DNA of 64,000 nt from Clostridium scatologenes (GTDB taxonomy: Bacteria > Bacillota > Clostridia > Clostridiales > Clostridiaceae): positions 2,852,001-2,916,000 of the forward strand of contig NZ_CP009933.1 of assembly GCF_000968375.1 (NCBI RefSeq). Direction: 5' to 3'. Position 1 is the stretch's first letter. Every line of letters begins with the position of its first letter. Below, in pieces: positions 16,553 through 26,200 of this stretch. The notes below the pieces were generated by a model. It was not told the origin of the DNA. It was given only the letters and a program-made list of their open reading frames with translations, and did not search any database. Position numbers and translations under genes: made by a program.

Positions 16553-16597
16553 AAATGGTATTAATCATTAAAAAAATCAATCCCATTGATACCATTT
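16553..16597. promoter_or_regulatory. Inverted repeat upstream of buk promoter, candidate activator site
   Basis: AAATGGTATTAAT (16553-16565) and ATTGATACCATTT (16585-16597) are inverted copies with one mismatch, about 60-100 bp upstream of the sigma-54 promoter, the usual place for an enhancer site. An alternative is a terminator for the regulator gene that ends at 16627: ATCAAT-GGG-ATTGAT then T7 lies inside it. Confidence 0.5.
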
Positions 16598-16626
16598 ATA
16601 ATAAATATTTATTTAAAATCTTGCAC

Positions 16627-18699
16627 TTATGCTTTTAAATATTTAAGTACTTTTATTCCATACTCTGTTATTACGCTTCCTCCTCTTCCTTTATATACTT
16701 TTGCCATAAGAAACTTTTCTAAATTAATCAATATTAATCTAGCCTCTTGTTCACTTATAAAAATGCCCTTTTCTCTTGCAGTTTTATATAAAGTTCTTCT
16801 TCCTATTCTAGTTTTATTAATATAGCTCTTTTTAAGTTCTTCCATTATAAATATATATTTATCAAGTTTTTCATCAGCTAATTCTAAAAATTCTTCTGCC
16901 ATTTTTTCTTCATCATGGGTTAAAATATTTTCATATAGAACAACTTCATCATTAAATGGCAAATCCTTTACATCAATAGAATCCAATTCTAAATTAGCAA
17001 GATACTCCACATAATTTTTAAGCTCCCTTATATTTCCTCTCCAATTATGATTAATTAACATTTCCTTTGATGCTTCTGTAAAATGAAAATTACTTTTAAA
17101 TTCATTTTTCATTTCATTAATTAAAAATAATATATCTTCTTTTCTATCTCTTAAAGGTGGAATTTTCAAAGGAAGTACATTCAATCTATAATATAAATCC
17201 TCCCTAAATTCACCTTTTCTAACCATTTCCTTTAAATTTCTATTAGTGGCCGCTATTATTCTTATATTTACTTTAATTAACCTATCACCACCTATTCTCA
17301 TTACTTCCCTCTCTTGAATAACCCTTAAAAGCCTCATTTGAAGGTTTATTGGCATTTCTCCAATTTCATCAAGAAACAAAGTTCCATTATGAGCTAATTC
17401 GAAAAGTCCTGGTTTACCTCCTTTTCTCGCTCCTGTAAATGCTCCTTCTTCATATCCAAACAATTCACTTTCTAGAAGACTTTCAGGCAAAGCTCCACAG
17501 TTTACTGCCACAAATTGATATTTTTTCCTTTGTGAACTATTATGTATAGCTTGTGCAAACATCTCTTTTCCAGTTCCAGTTTCTCCTGTGATCATAACGG
17601 AAGAATCTGATTTCGCCATTCTTTTTGCAATATTCTTGCAATTTTTTATAGCTTCACTTTCTCCTATTATATCTTGAAAGTTATATTTAGCTATATGACC
17701 TTTTCCGATAAGCTGCTGCCTCAATTTATGCTGATTTTTTTCTATATCACTAAATTTTCTAACTATAGCAACAGCTCCATAAAGCTTCCCTGAATGAATT
17801 ATAGGGTGTACAGATGCTACTATATCATATCCATTTATTTTTATAAGTTTTTCTTTAACTGCTTCTAAATTTTCTAATGCCAACTTAAATGGAATATCAG
17901 GCATTATCTCTAAACCATGCTTGTTCATGACTTGATTTTTCTTATAGCCTACTATATTTTCTGCCACTTCGGTATAGGTACGTATTATTCCCTCAGCATC
18001 AATTCCTATGATACCATCATCTAAAATTTGAAGTAATATATCCAATTCACTTTCAAATCTATTAGATAATCCCATTACATTGGATAACCCAATATTTGTA
18101 GTAACAATTTCCCTATAACTTTCTCTAATATTTTGTCTTTGTAAAATATCACTTAAATTTAGTTTTGTTCCAATATCAATTATAGTATTAAGCTCTAAAA
18201 GACTATTACCTACATTAATAACTTTTTTACAAGAATAGCTATTATATATAGATGTGCCTAATACAATAATGTAGTCTTTATTCATCTGATCATTATTCCC
18301 AGGATACCCTGGTTCTATATCCAAGTTTCTTATTCCCAATTGATACAATATTGAAATCATCTGCATTGCCATTTCTTTTGTTTCATCAAGAAATAATACA
18401 GAAGCTCCTTCCTCTATTTGCATAACTTTTTGCAAACCAGCTTTAGAAATTGTCCTAGTTGCTATGATTATATCTGTTTTCTTCTGCATATAAGGCCTAA
18501 TAAATCTAAAAACATCCTGTGATTGAACTAATACTAAATCTGCTTCTATACCATTTTTAATTTTTTCGTTATCAATACAAATCTTCTCTAAAATTATATT
18601 ATCCGAAAATAAAGTCTTAATTTGTTCATAATAAGTATTTGCACTTGATTCGCTATAACTTATTACCATCAATTTTTTTTTATCTATTTTTCTAAACAT
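16627..18699 (-). CDS. Sigma-54-dependent activator with unusual C terminus
   Basis: 690 residues. The N-terminal part (about 1-215) resembles the PrpR-type sensory domain. A PAS domain is at about 220-330 (ILDDGIIGIDAEGIIRTYT). The AAA+ domain is at about 345-580, with Walker A GETGTGKE, the sigma-54 contact loop EGAFTGA, and Walker B GTLFLDEIGEMP. The C terminus is not a Fis-type helix-turn-helix: it ends in about 100 residues with RTLYKTAREKGIFISEQEARLILINLEKF and a GRGG loop, which looks like a winged helix. The ATG at 18699 follows AAAGGGTG. The adjacent buk promoter is the likely target. Confidence 0.85.
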   Translation of the reverse strand: MFRKIDKKKLMVISYSESSANTYYEQIKTLFSDNIILEKICIDNEKIKNGIEADLVLVQSQDVFRFIRPYMQKKTDIIIATRTISKAGLQKVMQIEEGASVLFLDETKEMAMQMISILYQLGIRNLDIEPGYPGNNDQMNKDYIIVLGTSIYNSYSCKKVINVGNSLLELNTIIDIGTKLNLSDILQRQNIRESYREIVTTNIGLSNVMGLSNRFESELDILLQILDDGIIGIDAEGIIRTYTEVAENIVGYKKNQVMNKHGLEIMPDIPFKLALENLEAVKEKLIKINGYDIVASVHPIIHSGKLYGAVAIVRKFSDIEKNQHKLRQQLIGKGHIAKYNFQDIIGESEAIKNCKNIAKRMAKSDSSVMITGETGTGKEMFAQAIHNSSQRKKYQFVAVNCGALPESLLESELFGYEEGAFTGARKGGKPGLFELAHNGTLFLDEIGEMPINLQMRLLRVIQEREVMRIGGDRLIKVNIRIIAATNRNLKEMVRKGEFREDLYYRLNVLPLKIPPLRDRKEDILFLINEMKNEFKSNFHFTEASKEMLINHNWRGNIRELKNYVEYLANLELDSIDVKDLPFNDEVVLYENILTHDEEKMAEEFLELADEKLDKYIFIMEELKKSYINKTRIGRRTLYKTAREKGIFISEQEARLILINLEKFLMAKVYKGRGGSVITEYGIKVLKYLKA

Positions 18700-18869
18700 T
18701 ATTTTCACCCTTTATTTATCATACATTTTATTCTTTACAATTAGTTATTTTACTATAGTTTTATTTAAATTTCTACTATCAGACAATGTTGAAGCATATA
18801 ATTATATTACTGATATAGCTGCTAATTTATTATAGTATATAAATTTGGCTTTAGTTGTAGGAGGTATTT

Positions 18870-19301
18870 ATGAGTGATAACCGGATTGATAAACATGTTC
18901 CAATAACAAATCCAATATCTGAATCTCCAATTGATGAAGAATCAGATATTGAAAACATAGAATCACCAAATTCTATAAATAAATGTATTGATAAAACTGA
19001 AAATACTTTAAAAGATATAAATTCTATTAAAGATGAATTATGCAAGCTGCCCTTGAATCCATGTGAATCTCAATATATTAATAATAGTATAAATCCCTTA
19101 TTAAACATTCTATATTTACTTGCACAAACTTCCTCAGGTCTGTCTAATTCAGCAAGATTCTTAACAACTTCCTCTATAGTTCATCCAAAAAATTCTGATA
19201 TTAAGGATACTACTCATTTAATATATAAAATTAATGATGAATGTGATGACATATATGATGTGTTGAAAAAAAGATTGGAAATTTTATTAGACAACTGTTA
19301 G
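18870..19301 (+). CDS. Hypothetical protein
   Basis: 143 residues with a strong ribosome site (GTAGGAGG). The first 40 residues are acidic and rich in proline and serine and probably disordered. The rest is helical, with CIDKTENTLKDINSIKDELCKLPLNPCESQYINNSI and four cysteines overall. No signal peptide or membrane segment. I do not recognise a family; a spore or coat-associated protein is possible by composition but has no direct support. It lies between the divergent sigma-54 activator and a two-way terminator, so it is monocistronic. Confidence 0.6.
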   Translation: MSDNRIDKHVPITNPISESPIDEESDIENIESPNSINKCIDKTENTLKDINSIKDELCKLPLNPCESQYINNSINPLLNILYLLAQTSSGLSNSARFLTTSSIVHPKNSDIKDTTHLIYKINDECDDIYDVLKKRLEILLDNC

Positions 19302-19356
19302 CAATATCAATTATTATACAATTTACATAATAAGCACATTGCCACATAATTTTTTG

Positions 19357-19417
19357 AGAGGACAATGAAGGTGTTTTTTTGCAGCCCAGTGAAAAAAATC
19401 ATCCTCAAATGTCCTCT
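19357..19417. terminator. Bidirectional hairpin terminator
   Basis: AGAGGACA (19357-19364) pairs with TGTCCTCT (19410-19417), and an inner T7/A7 pairing (about 19373-19379 with 19392-19398) extends the stem. It lies between the convergent 18870 gene and MFS gene. Confidence 0.6.
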
Positions 19418-19423
19418 TGCCCT

Positions 19424-20575
19424 TTAAAAAGTATTTTCAGCTTTAAAAGTTAAATATCGCACAGAAACTAGTGCTATATATACATAGAACACTATTTGAA
19501 TTATAAAAACATATTTAATATTTATTCCACCTGCAAAACCTATTATGTAAGTTAAAAATGTAGCTCCAAGATAATTAAAAATCATTATAATAGCTGAAGC
19601 TGAATATACATTTTCTTTTCCAACATGTTGTACAAGATATCCTTGAAGTGCTGGATACATTAATGCTATAGATATGCCTATGATCGCAAGACCCACTAAA
19701 GCTTGAATTTTATTTGTTCCAGTTAAAATGATAATCACGCCTGCAATAGATATTATTGGGGAAATCGCAAGAAATTTCAATTGGCCTACTTTTTCCAAAA
19801 GCTTGTCTCCTATACTTCTTCCTATAGTAAACAAAATCCAGAAACCAGAAAGGATATTAGGAACTTCTTCTTTGTTAACACCATAGCATTTTTCAAGAAA
19901 TCCACCTGTCCAATTGGTTGTTGATATTTCAGCTCCTACATAAAAAAAGATTGCAATTGAAAAAAACATAACCAATGGATTTTTTATTATATCAAAAGAA
20001 ACTTTAGCGTGATGCTTACTACCAGATGATGATTGGATATCCATCTTTCTCACAAGCATCAGCAATAAACACATGCATAATATATGTATAATATATGTAT
20101 AATTAAATTTTATTCCATTTTTTAATATAAGCCTATCTATTGGCAAAATTAAAATTCCACCTAATCCAAAGCATGCATTAGCAAGACTAAATTTTTGATA
20201 TTTAGTTGGAAGTATGGATAGAATAGTACTAAAAAATAAAGACATCATGCCTATTGCTAGTCCTGATATAAAATATCCAAATAAAAGTGCATAAAACGAC
20301 TTTGAAATTATAATTATTAAACTTGCAAATATAGTAAGACAAAAGCCTGTACTCAATCCTTTCTTAAGACCTATTTTTTGCATAAGCCTAGCACTCAATA
20401 TACTCATTCCAAATGACGCAAAATAAACTACTGATGGCAATATAGCAATAGTATTTGATGATACATTATAATTATTTTTAATAGTGGTTATAAAGGGTGA
20501 TAATGTATTAGAAAATAATGAAGAAAAAAAGTATCCTATAAAAACAATTATCATATTTCTATAATCTTTATTCAT
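19424..20575 (-). CDS. Major facilitator superfamily transporter
   Basis: 383 residues with about 12 membrane helices. The MFS loop 2-3 motif is seen as ARLMQKIGLKKGLSTG (about 61-76), and a second-half counterpart as GRSIGDKLLEKVGQLK. The N half keeps the repeated FASFGMSILS and GLAIGMMSLFFSTIL helices. It resembles sugar or FucP-like MFS proteins in length, but the substrate cannot be assigned. It has its own ribosome site (AACAGGAGG) and no operon partner. Confidence 0.85.
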   Translation of the reverse strand: MNKDYRNMIIVFIGYFFSSLFSNTLSPFITTIKNNYNVSSNTIAILPSVVYFASFGMSILSARLMQKIGLKKGLSTGFCLTIFASLIIIISKSFYALLFGYFISGLAIGMMSLFFSTILSILPTKYQKFSLANACFGLGGILILPIDRLILKNGIKFNYTYIIHILCMCLLLMLVRKMDIQSSSGSKHHAKVSFDIIKNPLVMFFSIAIFFYVGAEISTTNWTGGFLEKCYGVNKEEVPNILSGFWILFTIGRSIGDKLLEKVGQLKFLAISPIISIAGVIIILTGTNKIQALVGLAIIGISIALMYPALQGYLVQHVGKENVYSASAIIMIFNYLGATFLTYIIGFAGGINIKYVFIIQIVFYVYIALVSVRYLTFKAENTF

Positions 20576-20744
20576 GCGTATCCTCCTGTTTTAAAATTAC
20601 AACTTATTATACAACATAAGACATCATGGAGAAAGTATCAAATCTTTATATTTTATAAAAATTTGTCAGTATATTTTACTTTATATAACTAATACTATAT
20701 TTTGAAAACAAATAATAATTTTATCATATAAGGAGGATACATTT

Positions 20745-21212
20745 ATGCCAACTCTAACACAAAAGGAAACTATGCTATTAAAGGATGAAAAATCACATGA
20801 GGAGTTATGTATAAAAAAGTACAATACATATTCTAATGAAGCACAAGACCCAGAATTAAAACAATTATTCACAACTTTAGGTCAACACGAACAACAACAT
20901 TTAAATAGTATAAATAGTATGCTAAATGGTCAAGTACCAAATGTAAATCAACAAGGACAACAAAATCAAGCTCAAAATGTTAATATGAATACAAATAAAT
21001 CAAATATGGCCTTTAATCAAAAGGATTGTGACCTTTGTCAAGATGCACTTACTACAGAAAAATATGTGTCTTCAACTTACAATTCAACAATTTTTGAGTT
21101 TAAAGATCCTAATGCTCGTCAAGTACTAAATCATATTCAAAAAGAAGAACAAGAGCATGGACAGCAAATATTTGATTATATGTATAAAAAAGGATATTAT
21201 ACACCTCAATAA
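20745..21212 (+). CDS. CotF-like spore coat protein
   Basis: 155 residues. Two helical segments of the ferritin-like Coat F domain are visible: TQKETMLLKDEKSHEELCIKKYNTYSNEAQDPELKQLF (4-42) with HEQQHLNSIN, and after a Gln/Asn-rich linker (65-88) DALTTEKYVSSTYNSTIFEFKDPNARQVLNHIQKEEQEHGQQIFDYM. Coat F proteins are part of the spore coat or associated layers. The ribosome site ATAAGGAGG is strong and a terminator follows, so it is a single-gene unit. No sporulation promoter could be identified with confidence. Confidence 0.8.
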   Translation: MPTLTQKETMLLKDEKSHEELCIKKYNTYSNEAQDPELKQLFTTLGQHEQQHLNSINSMLNGQVPNVNQQGQQNQAQNVNMNTNKSNMAFNQKDCDLCQDALTTEKYVSSTYNSTIFEFKDPNARQVLNHIQKEEQEHGQQIFDYMYKKGYYTPQ

Positions 21213-21248
21213 ATATTTTTTATCAATACTTTAACTCTTCATTAAAAA

Positions 21249-21288
21249 CTAGTAAAGATATTTTTCATTGATCTTTACTAGCTTTTTT
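21249..21288 (+). terminator. Rho-independent terminator
   Basis: 11-bp perfect stem CTAGTAAAGAT/ATCTTTACTAG (21249-21259, 21271-21281) followed by CTTTTTT. Confidence 0.85.
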
Positions 21289-21314
21289 ATATTCCTCATA
21301 AAATAAATCTACAG

Positions 21315-21338
21315 TTTAAATTTAAATTTAAATTTAAA
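21315..21338. repeat. Four tandem TTTAAA copies
   Basis: 24 bp of perfect hexamer repeat in the gap before the HD-GYP gene. Further on, ATTACTAA/TTAGTAAT (21430-21437, 21443-21450) forms a short palindrome that could be an operator. Confidence 0.7.
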
Positions 21339-21511
21339 TAAAAAAAAACGCATAAATAAATTGTTTTTTTTCGTCAAACCTATTTAGAAATATAAAAATA
21401 TCACGATAAACTATACATATATGTTATATATTACTAATTTGATTAGTAATATTATTAATTTAAATAATATTTTATTTAAATAGAAATTAGTAATATGGGG
21501 TGGATTATACT

Positions 21512-22570
21512 ATGCAGAAAACAAAATTGTTATCAATTAATGAATTAAAACCAGGAATGATATCATCTATGGATATAAAAATTGAAGGTACAATATTATT
21601 AGCTAAAGGTTTCGTCATCACTCAACCTATTATAGACAAACTGAAAGAAACCTATATTATTGACAAAGTACAAGTTCTATTAGATAAAGATTCTGATGAA
21701 ACTTTTATTTTCAAAGTAAAAACAGTAAAGGAGCTTCAAACTACCTTTAGCGAATTTTCATCAAATTTAGAACATATTTTCACAGATATATCATCTTTAA
21801 AAGTACCTAAGCTATCTGAAATAAAAAATTTCATGGATAAAATTGAAGAAGAATTCAAATCAACAGGTGTGGTTATAAAAAATATACTATTTTATGGCAG
21901 TGTAGGTGACCCCGTTTATAGACATACTGTAAACGTAACTGCTATTAGTTTTATATTAGGTAAATGGTTAGGCCTTGATGTACAGGATTTAGCTCTCTTA
22001 ACTTATGCAGCAATACTACATGATTTTGGTAAAATTCAAATTGATAAGGATATATTGAACAAAGAAGGTTCTTTAACTCCTGAAGAATATGAAACTTATA
22101 AAACTCATCCTGTTATAAGTTATCATTTTATAAACCAGATTCCTTGTATAAATCCTTCTATAAGTCGCTCAATAATAATGCATCATGAAAAAATAGATGG
22201 ATCTGGCTATCCTCTTCAAGTTAAAGGAAATAAGATTCCTAAATTTGCAAAAATAATAGCTATTGCAGATTTATTTGATACAGTTAGTTCCAATAGATAT
22301 TCTAAAAAAATTACAGGTCCACTTGATGCTCTAAAAGTTATTAAGGAAGAAAGCCTTACAAAGCTTGATTCCAGTTATTGTAATATGTTTTTAAACCATG
22401 TAATGAATTTTTTCATGGGTGAAACTGTTCAATTAAATGATAAACGTTTGTGTAAAATTATACAAATTCAAATGGAGGACTTGACAAATCCTTTATTACT
22501 TGATGATGGAGAATTCCTTGATTTAAAAAAAGAAAAGGATTTATATGTTGAAAAATTAGTTGTATCATAA
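21512..22570 (+). CDS. HD-GYP domain protein, putative c-di-GMP phosphodiesterase
   Basis: 352 residues. The N-terminal 60 residues resemble the DUF3391-like lead segment (INELKPGMISSMDIKIEGTILLAKGFVIT). The HD-GYP domain covers about 130-290: HTVNVTAISFILGKWLG, the metal-binding AAILHDFGKIQIDKDIL, and the diagnostic HHEKIDGSGYP. Such enzymes hydrolyse cyclic di-GMP and thereby control motility and surface behaviour. There is no GGDEF or receiver domain and no membrane segment. The ATG at 21512 follows GGGGTGG; a GTG at 21500 lies in that site. Monocistronic. Confidence 0.85.
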   Translation: MQKTKLLSINELKPGMISSMDIKIEGTILLAKGFVITQPIIDKLKETYIIDKVQVLLDKDSDETFIFKVKTVKELQTTFSEFSSNLEHIFTDISSLKVPKLSEIKNFMDKIEEEFKSTGVVIKNILFYGSVGDPVYRHTVNVTAISFILGKWLGLDVQDLALLTYAAILHDFGKIQIDKDILNKEGSLTPEEYETYKTHPVISYHFINQIPCINPSISRSIIMHHEKIDGSGYPLQVKGNKIPKFAKIIAIADLFDTVSSNRYSKKITGPLDALKVIKEESLTKLDSSYCNMFLNHVMNFFMGETVQLNDKRLCKIIQIQMEDLTNPLLLDDGEFLDLKKEKDLYVEKLVVS

Positions 22571-22604
22571 TTAAAATAGAGCATTACACAATGCTCTATT
22601 TTAA
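22571..22604. terminator. Bidirectional terminator
   Basis: Perfect 14-bp stem TTAAAATAGAGCAT/ATGCTCTATTTTAA with a 6-nt loop between the convergent HD-GYP and TetR genes. Confidence 0.85.
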
Positions 22605-22608
22605 TTTT

Positions 22609-23208
22609 CTATTTAGAAAGTAATGATTTTAAAATTAAATTTATATATACATTTCTAGTAGGCTTTTCATTATAATCAATACCAGAAATTCTTTCAGTAT
22701 AATTTCCAAGCAATAAAGGAATTTCTAAAGCACCAAGAGCTTGGAAAACTTTCATAAGTAGTACCTCATCACTTCCTTCTACTCCTACAGCTTTTAATGT
22801 ATCTAAAATTTTCTTATATCCCGCATCTTTTAAAAATTTCATATAATCAGACTCAATATCACAATTACCTACACCATGATTTACAATATTTCTAAATACA
22901 TCTGGGCATTCTAAAGTTGTATCTGAATAATTCTGCAAAAAATTTTTTAGTCTCTCCTCTGGTAAGACATCGTTATCTTCTAACAATTCAAAGCATTTAA
23001 TAATTCTTTTAGAAAACACCTTCATAGCCTCATCAATTACATTGTCTTTACTGCCAAAATGATAATTAACTGCTGCTATATTCACTTCAGCCAAACTTGC
23101 TATTTTTTTAATAGTAATATTTTGAAACCCTTCATTACCTATTATATTTAATGTAGCATCTAATATTCTTTCTCTTGTAGACTGCTTACAACCCCATTTG
23201 CTATCCAT
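22609..23208 (-). CDS. TetR-family transcriptional regulator
   Basis: 199 residues. The N-terminal helix-turn-helix (about 10-58) reads RERILDATLNIIGNEGFQNITIKKIASLAEVNIAAVNYHFGSKDNVIDEA, the classic TetR signature; the remainder is a helical ligand and dimer domain. Its start overlaps the end of the large activase-like gene by 8 nt (ATGGATAG), so the two are translationally coupled. Palindromic CATTT-N-AAATG sites at the operon promoter are its likely targets. The ligand is unknown; an acyl-CoA or related compound would fit the neighbour. Confidence 0.88.
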   Translation of the reverse strand: MDSKWGCKQSTRERILDATLNIIGNEGFQNITIKKIASLAEVNIAAVNYHFGSKDNVIDEAMKVFSKRIIKCFELLEDNDVLPEERLKNFLQNYSDTTLECPDVFRNIVNHGVGNCDIESDYMKFLKDAGYKKILDTLKAVGVEGSDEVLLMKVFQALGALEIPLLLGNYTERISGIDYNEKPTRNVYINLILKSLLSK

Positions 23209-26200
23209 TTATATCACTCCTATTGATAGCTTCTTTTAAACCACATTTATATTTAAAATATTCTTTAGATGTATATTGTTCTTCTGTAGGATCAAGTTCT
23301 TTTAAATTTTCAAATGCAGTGGAAAGCATAAGTTTTATTCTATTCAATTGATTTACTTCACTGGCACCAGGGTCATAATCTATTGCAACTATGTTTGTTC
23401 CTTTATAAACCCTCTTTAATTCTTTCATAATCCCCTTACCTGTTACATGGTTAGGTAAACATGCAAATGGCTGCATACAAACAATATTTTTAACTCCGCT
23501 TTGTATAAGCTCTACCATTTCTCCTGTCAAAAACCATCCTTCTCCAGTTTGATTGCCTAAAGAAACAATACTTGAAGCACCTTTTGCTATAGATTTTATA
23601 GATTCAATAGGAGTAAATCTTTTGCTTTTTCTTATGGCTTTTTTATAAGTCATTCTATAAAATTCCATAACAGCTATAGCTGCTTTTCCTAATAATTTAG
23701 GAAGTTTCTTTCCTGCTAAATATTTATATTTATACTCTGAATCACTAGCACAATATAATAGAAAATCTGTAAGATCAGGTACTACTACTTCTACTCCTTC
23801 TCTTTCTAATATATCTATTACATTATTATTGGCTGTTGGATGAAATTTTACAAGAATCTCTCCTACTAATCCAACTTTTGGCTTTAATCTATTACTTATC
23901 TTTAAATTATCAAATTCTTCTACTATAGATATAATATTATGTTTAAAGGTACTTTTATAAGCCATTTTCAAAGATTTTTTACATACTTCTACCCATTTTT
24001 CATAAAGCTGATTAGCTGAACCTTCTTCAATTTCATAAGGTCTAACTCTATATAAAACCCTAGAAAGTAAATCTCCATAAGTAAGCGCCATCATAGATCT
24101 ATTAATTAAACTTAATGAAATTTTAAACCCAGGGTTCTTTTCCATACCTTTAGCATTTAAAGATATTACTGGAATATTTGAAAACCCTGCATCTTTTAAT
24201 GCTTTACGCAAAAAACCAATGTAATTTGTAGCCCTGCACCCTCCTCCAGTTTGAGATATTATAACTGAAGTATTGTTCAAATCATATTTGCCTGATTTTA
24301 AAGCCTCTATAATTTGTCCCACTACTATTATTGCTGGATAGCAAGCATCATTATTTACATATTTTAAACCTTCATCCACAGCTTTTTTATCTTGAGATGG
24401 AAGTACTACTACATTATAACCAGATTGTCTAAATGCTTCCTCTAAAAATTGAAAATGTATAGGAGACATTTCTGGAATTAAAATCGTATGATTCTTTTTC
24501 ATTTCTTTAGTAAATATTATTCTTTTGTATTTATTTTCAACTTTTTTAAGCTTAAAACCACTATTTTCTCTTTCTTCTGCTGCTGCTTTAAGCGAACGAA
24601 GTCTTATTCTTATAGCGCCTAAATTATTTCCTTCATCAATTTTAAGAGATGTATATATCTTTGAGTTACCATTTAATATTTCCTGTACCTGATCTGTTGT
24701 AACTGAATCCAATCCACAACCAAAAGAGTTTAACTGAACTAACTCTAAATCCTTCTTCGTAGCAACAAAACTAGCTGCAGCATAAAGTCTAGAATGATAT
24801 ACCCATTGATCTACTACTCTAAGAGGTCTCTCAACATGTCCAAGGTGAGCTACGGAATCCTCTGTAAGCACTGCCATATCAAGTCCATTAATTAAATCTG
24901 GTATTCCATGATTTATTTCTGGATCTATATGATAAGGTCTTCCTGAAAGCACTACTCCCTTTATCCCTTTTTCTTTAATAAATTCTAAAGCATTTTCACC
25001 AGCTTTTCGAATATCTTCTTTAAAACTTTCCTGTTCCTTACATGCTTTATCTACTGCATAAATAATCTCTTTTTCACTTAAATCAAATTCTTTAAGTTCC
25101 TCTAGTAATCTTTTCGCCAATACCTTTTTATCATGCAAAGGCAAGAAAGGCTTTATAAATTTTATATTTTGCTCTCTTATTGCATCTACATTATTTTTAA
25201 TTACTTCAGGATATGATATTACAATAGGGCAGTTATAATGGTTGTCCGCTTCTTTTTGCTCTTTACTTTCATAAGTAATACAAGGATAGAAAATAGTTTT
25301 TATACCTTTTTCTATAAGATTCATGATATGACCATGAACCATTTTTCCAGGGTAACATACTGATTCTGATGGTATAGTCTCAATTCCCTTTTCATATATC
25401 CTCTTTGAAGATCTAGATGATAATTCTACTCTAAAATCAAGTTCAGTAAATAGCGTAAACCAAAATGGATAATCCTCATACATATTAAGAACTCTTGGTA
25501 TACCCAAAGTTCCTCTTTTAGCTTCTTCTTCTTTTAAAGGCTTATATTGAAAAAGTCTATCATATTTATATTTAAATAAATTCGGAAGCAAATTTTTTTT
25601 CTTTTCCTTACCTGCTCCTCTTTCACATCTATTTCCTGATACAAATTTTTCTCCATTACCAAATTTATTTATGGTAAGCAAACAATTATTTGCACACAAT
25701 CCGCACCTTGCCATACTTGTTTCTACACTAAGTTCATTCAATTCATCTATATTTAAAAGTTTAGTTGCATAGCTCTCTTTATATTTTTCTTTAGCTATTA
25801 AAGCAGCTCCAAAGGCTCCCATTATTCCAGCAATATCTGGTCTAATAACTTCTCTCTCAGACAAAAGTTCAAAACTTCTTAATACTGCATCATTGTAAAA
25901 AGTTCCTCCTTGTACAACTATCTTTTTCCCTATTTCCTTAGGATTTCTTATCTTTATTACCTTAAATAAAGCATTTTTAATAACAGAATAGGATAGACCT
26001 GCGGAAATATCCCCTACAGAAGCTCCTTCTTTTTGAGCTTGTTTAACTCTAGAATTCATAAAAACAGTACATCTGGAACCTAAGTCTACAGGCTTTTGTG
26101 AAAATATAGCCTCTTTTGCAAAATCCTTTATACCCATACCAAGTGAATTTGCAAAAGTCTCTAAAAATGAACCACATCCAGAAGAACAAGCTTCATTTAA

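Noticed and set aside
16565..16590. Terminator for the sigma-54 activator (ATCAAT-GGG-ATTGAT then T7)
   Set aside because: Possible, but the longer 13-bp inverted repeat around it and its place upstream of the sigma-54 promoter fit an activator site better; kept as an alternative.
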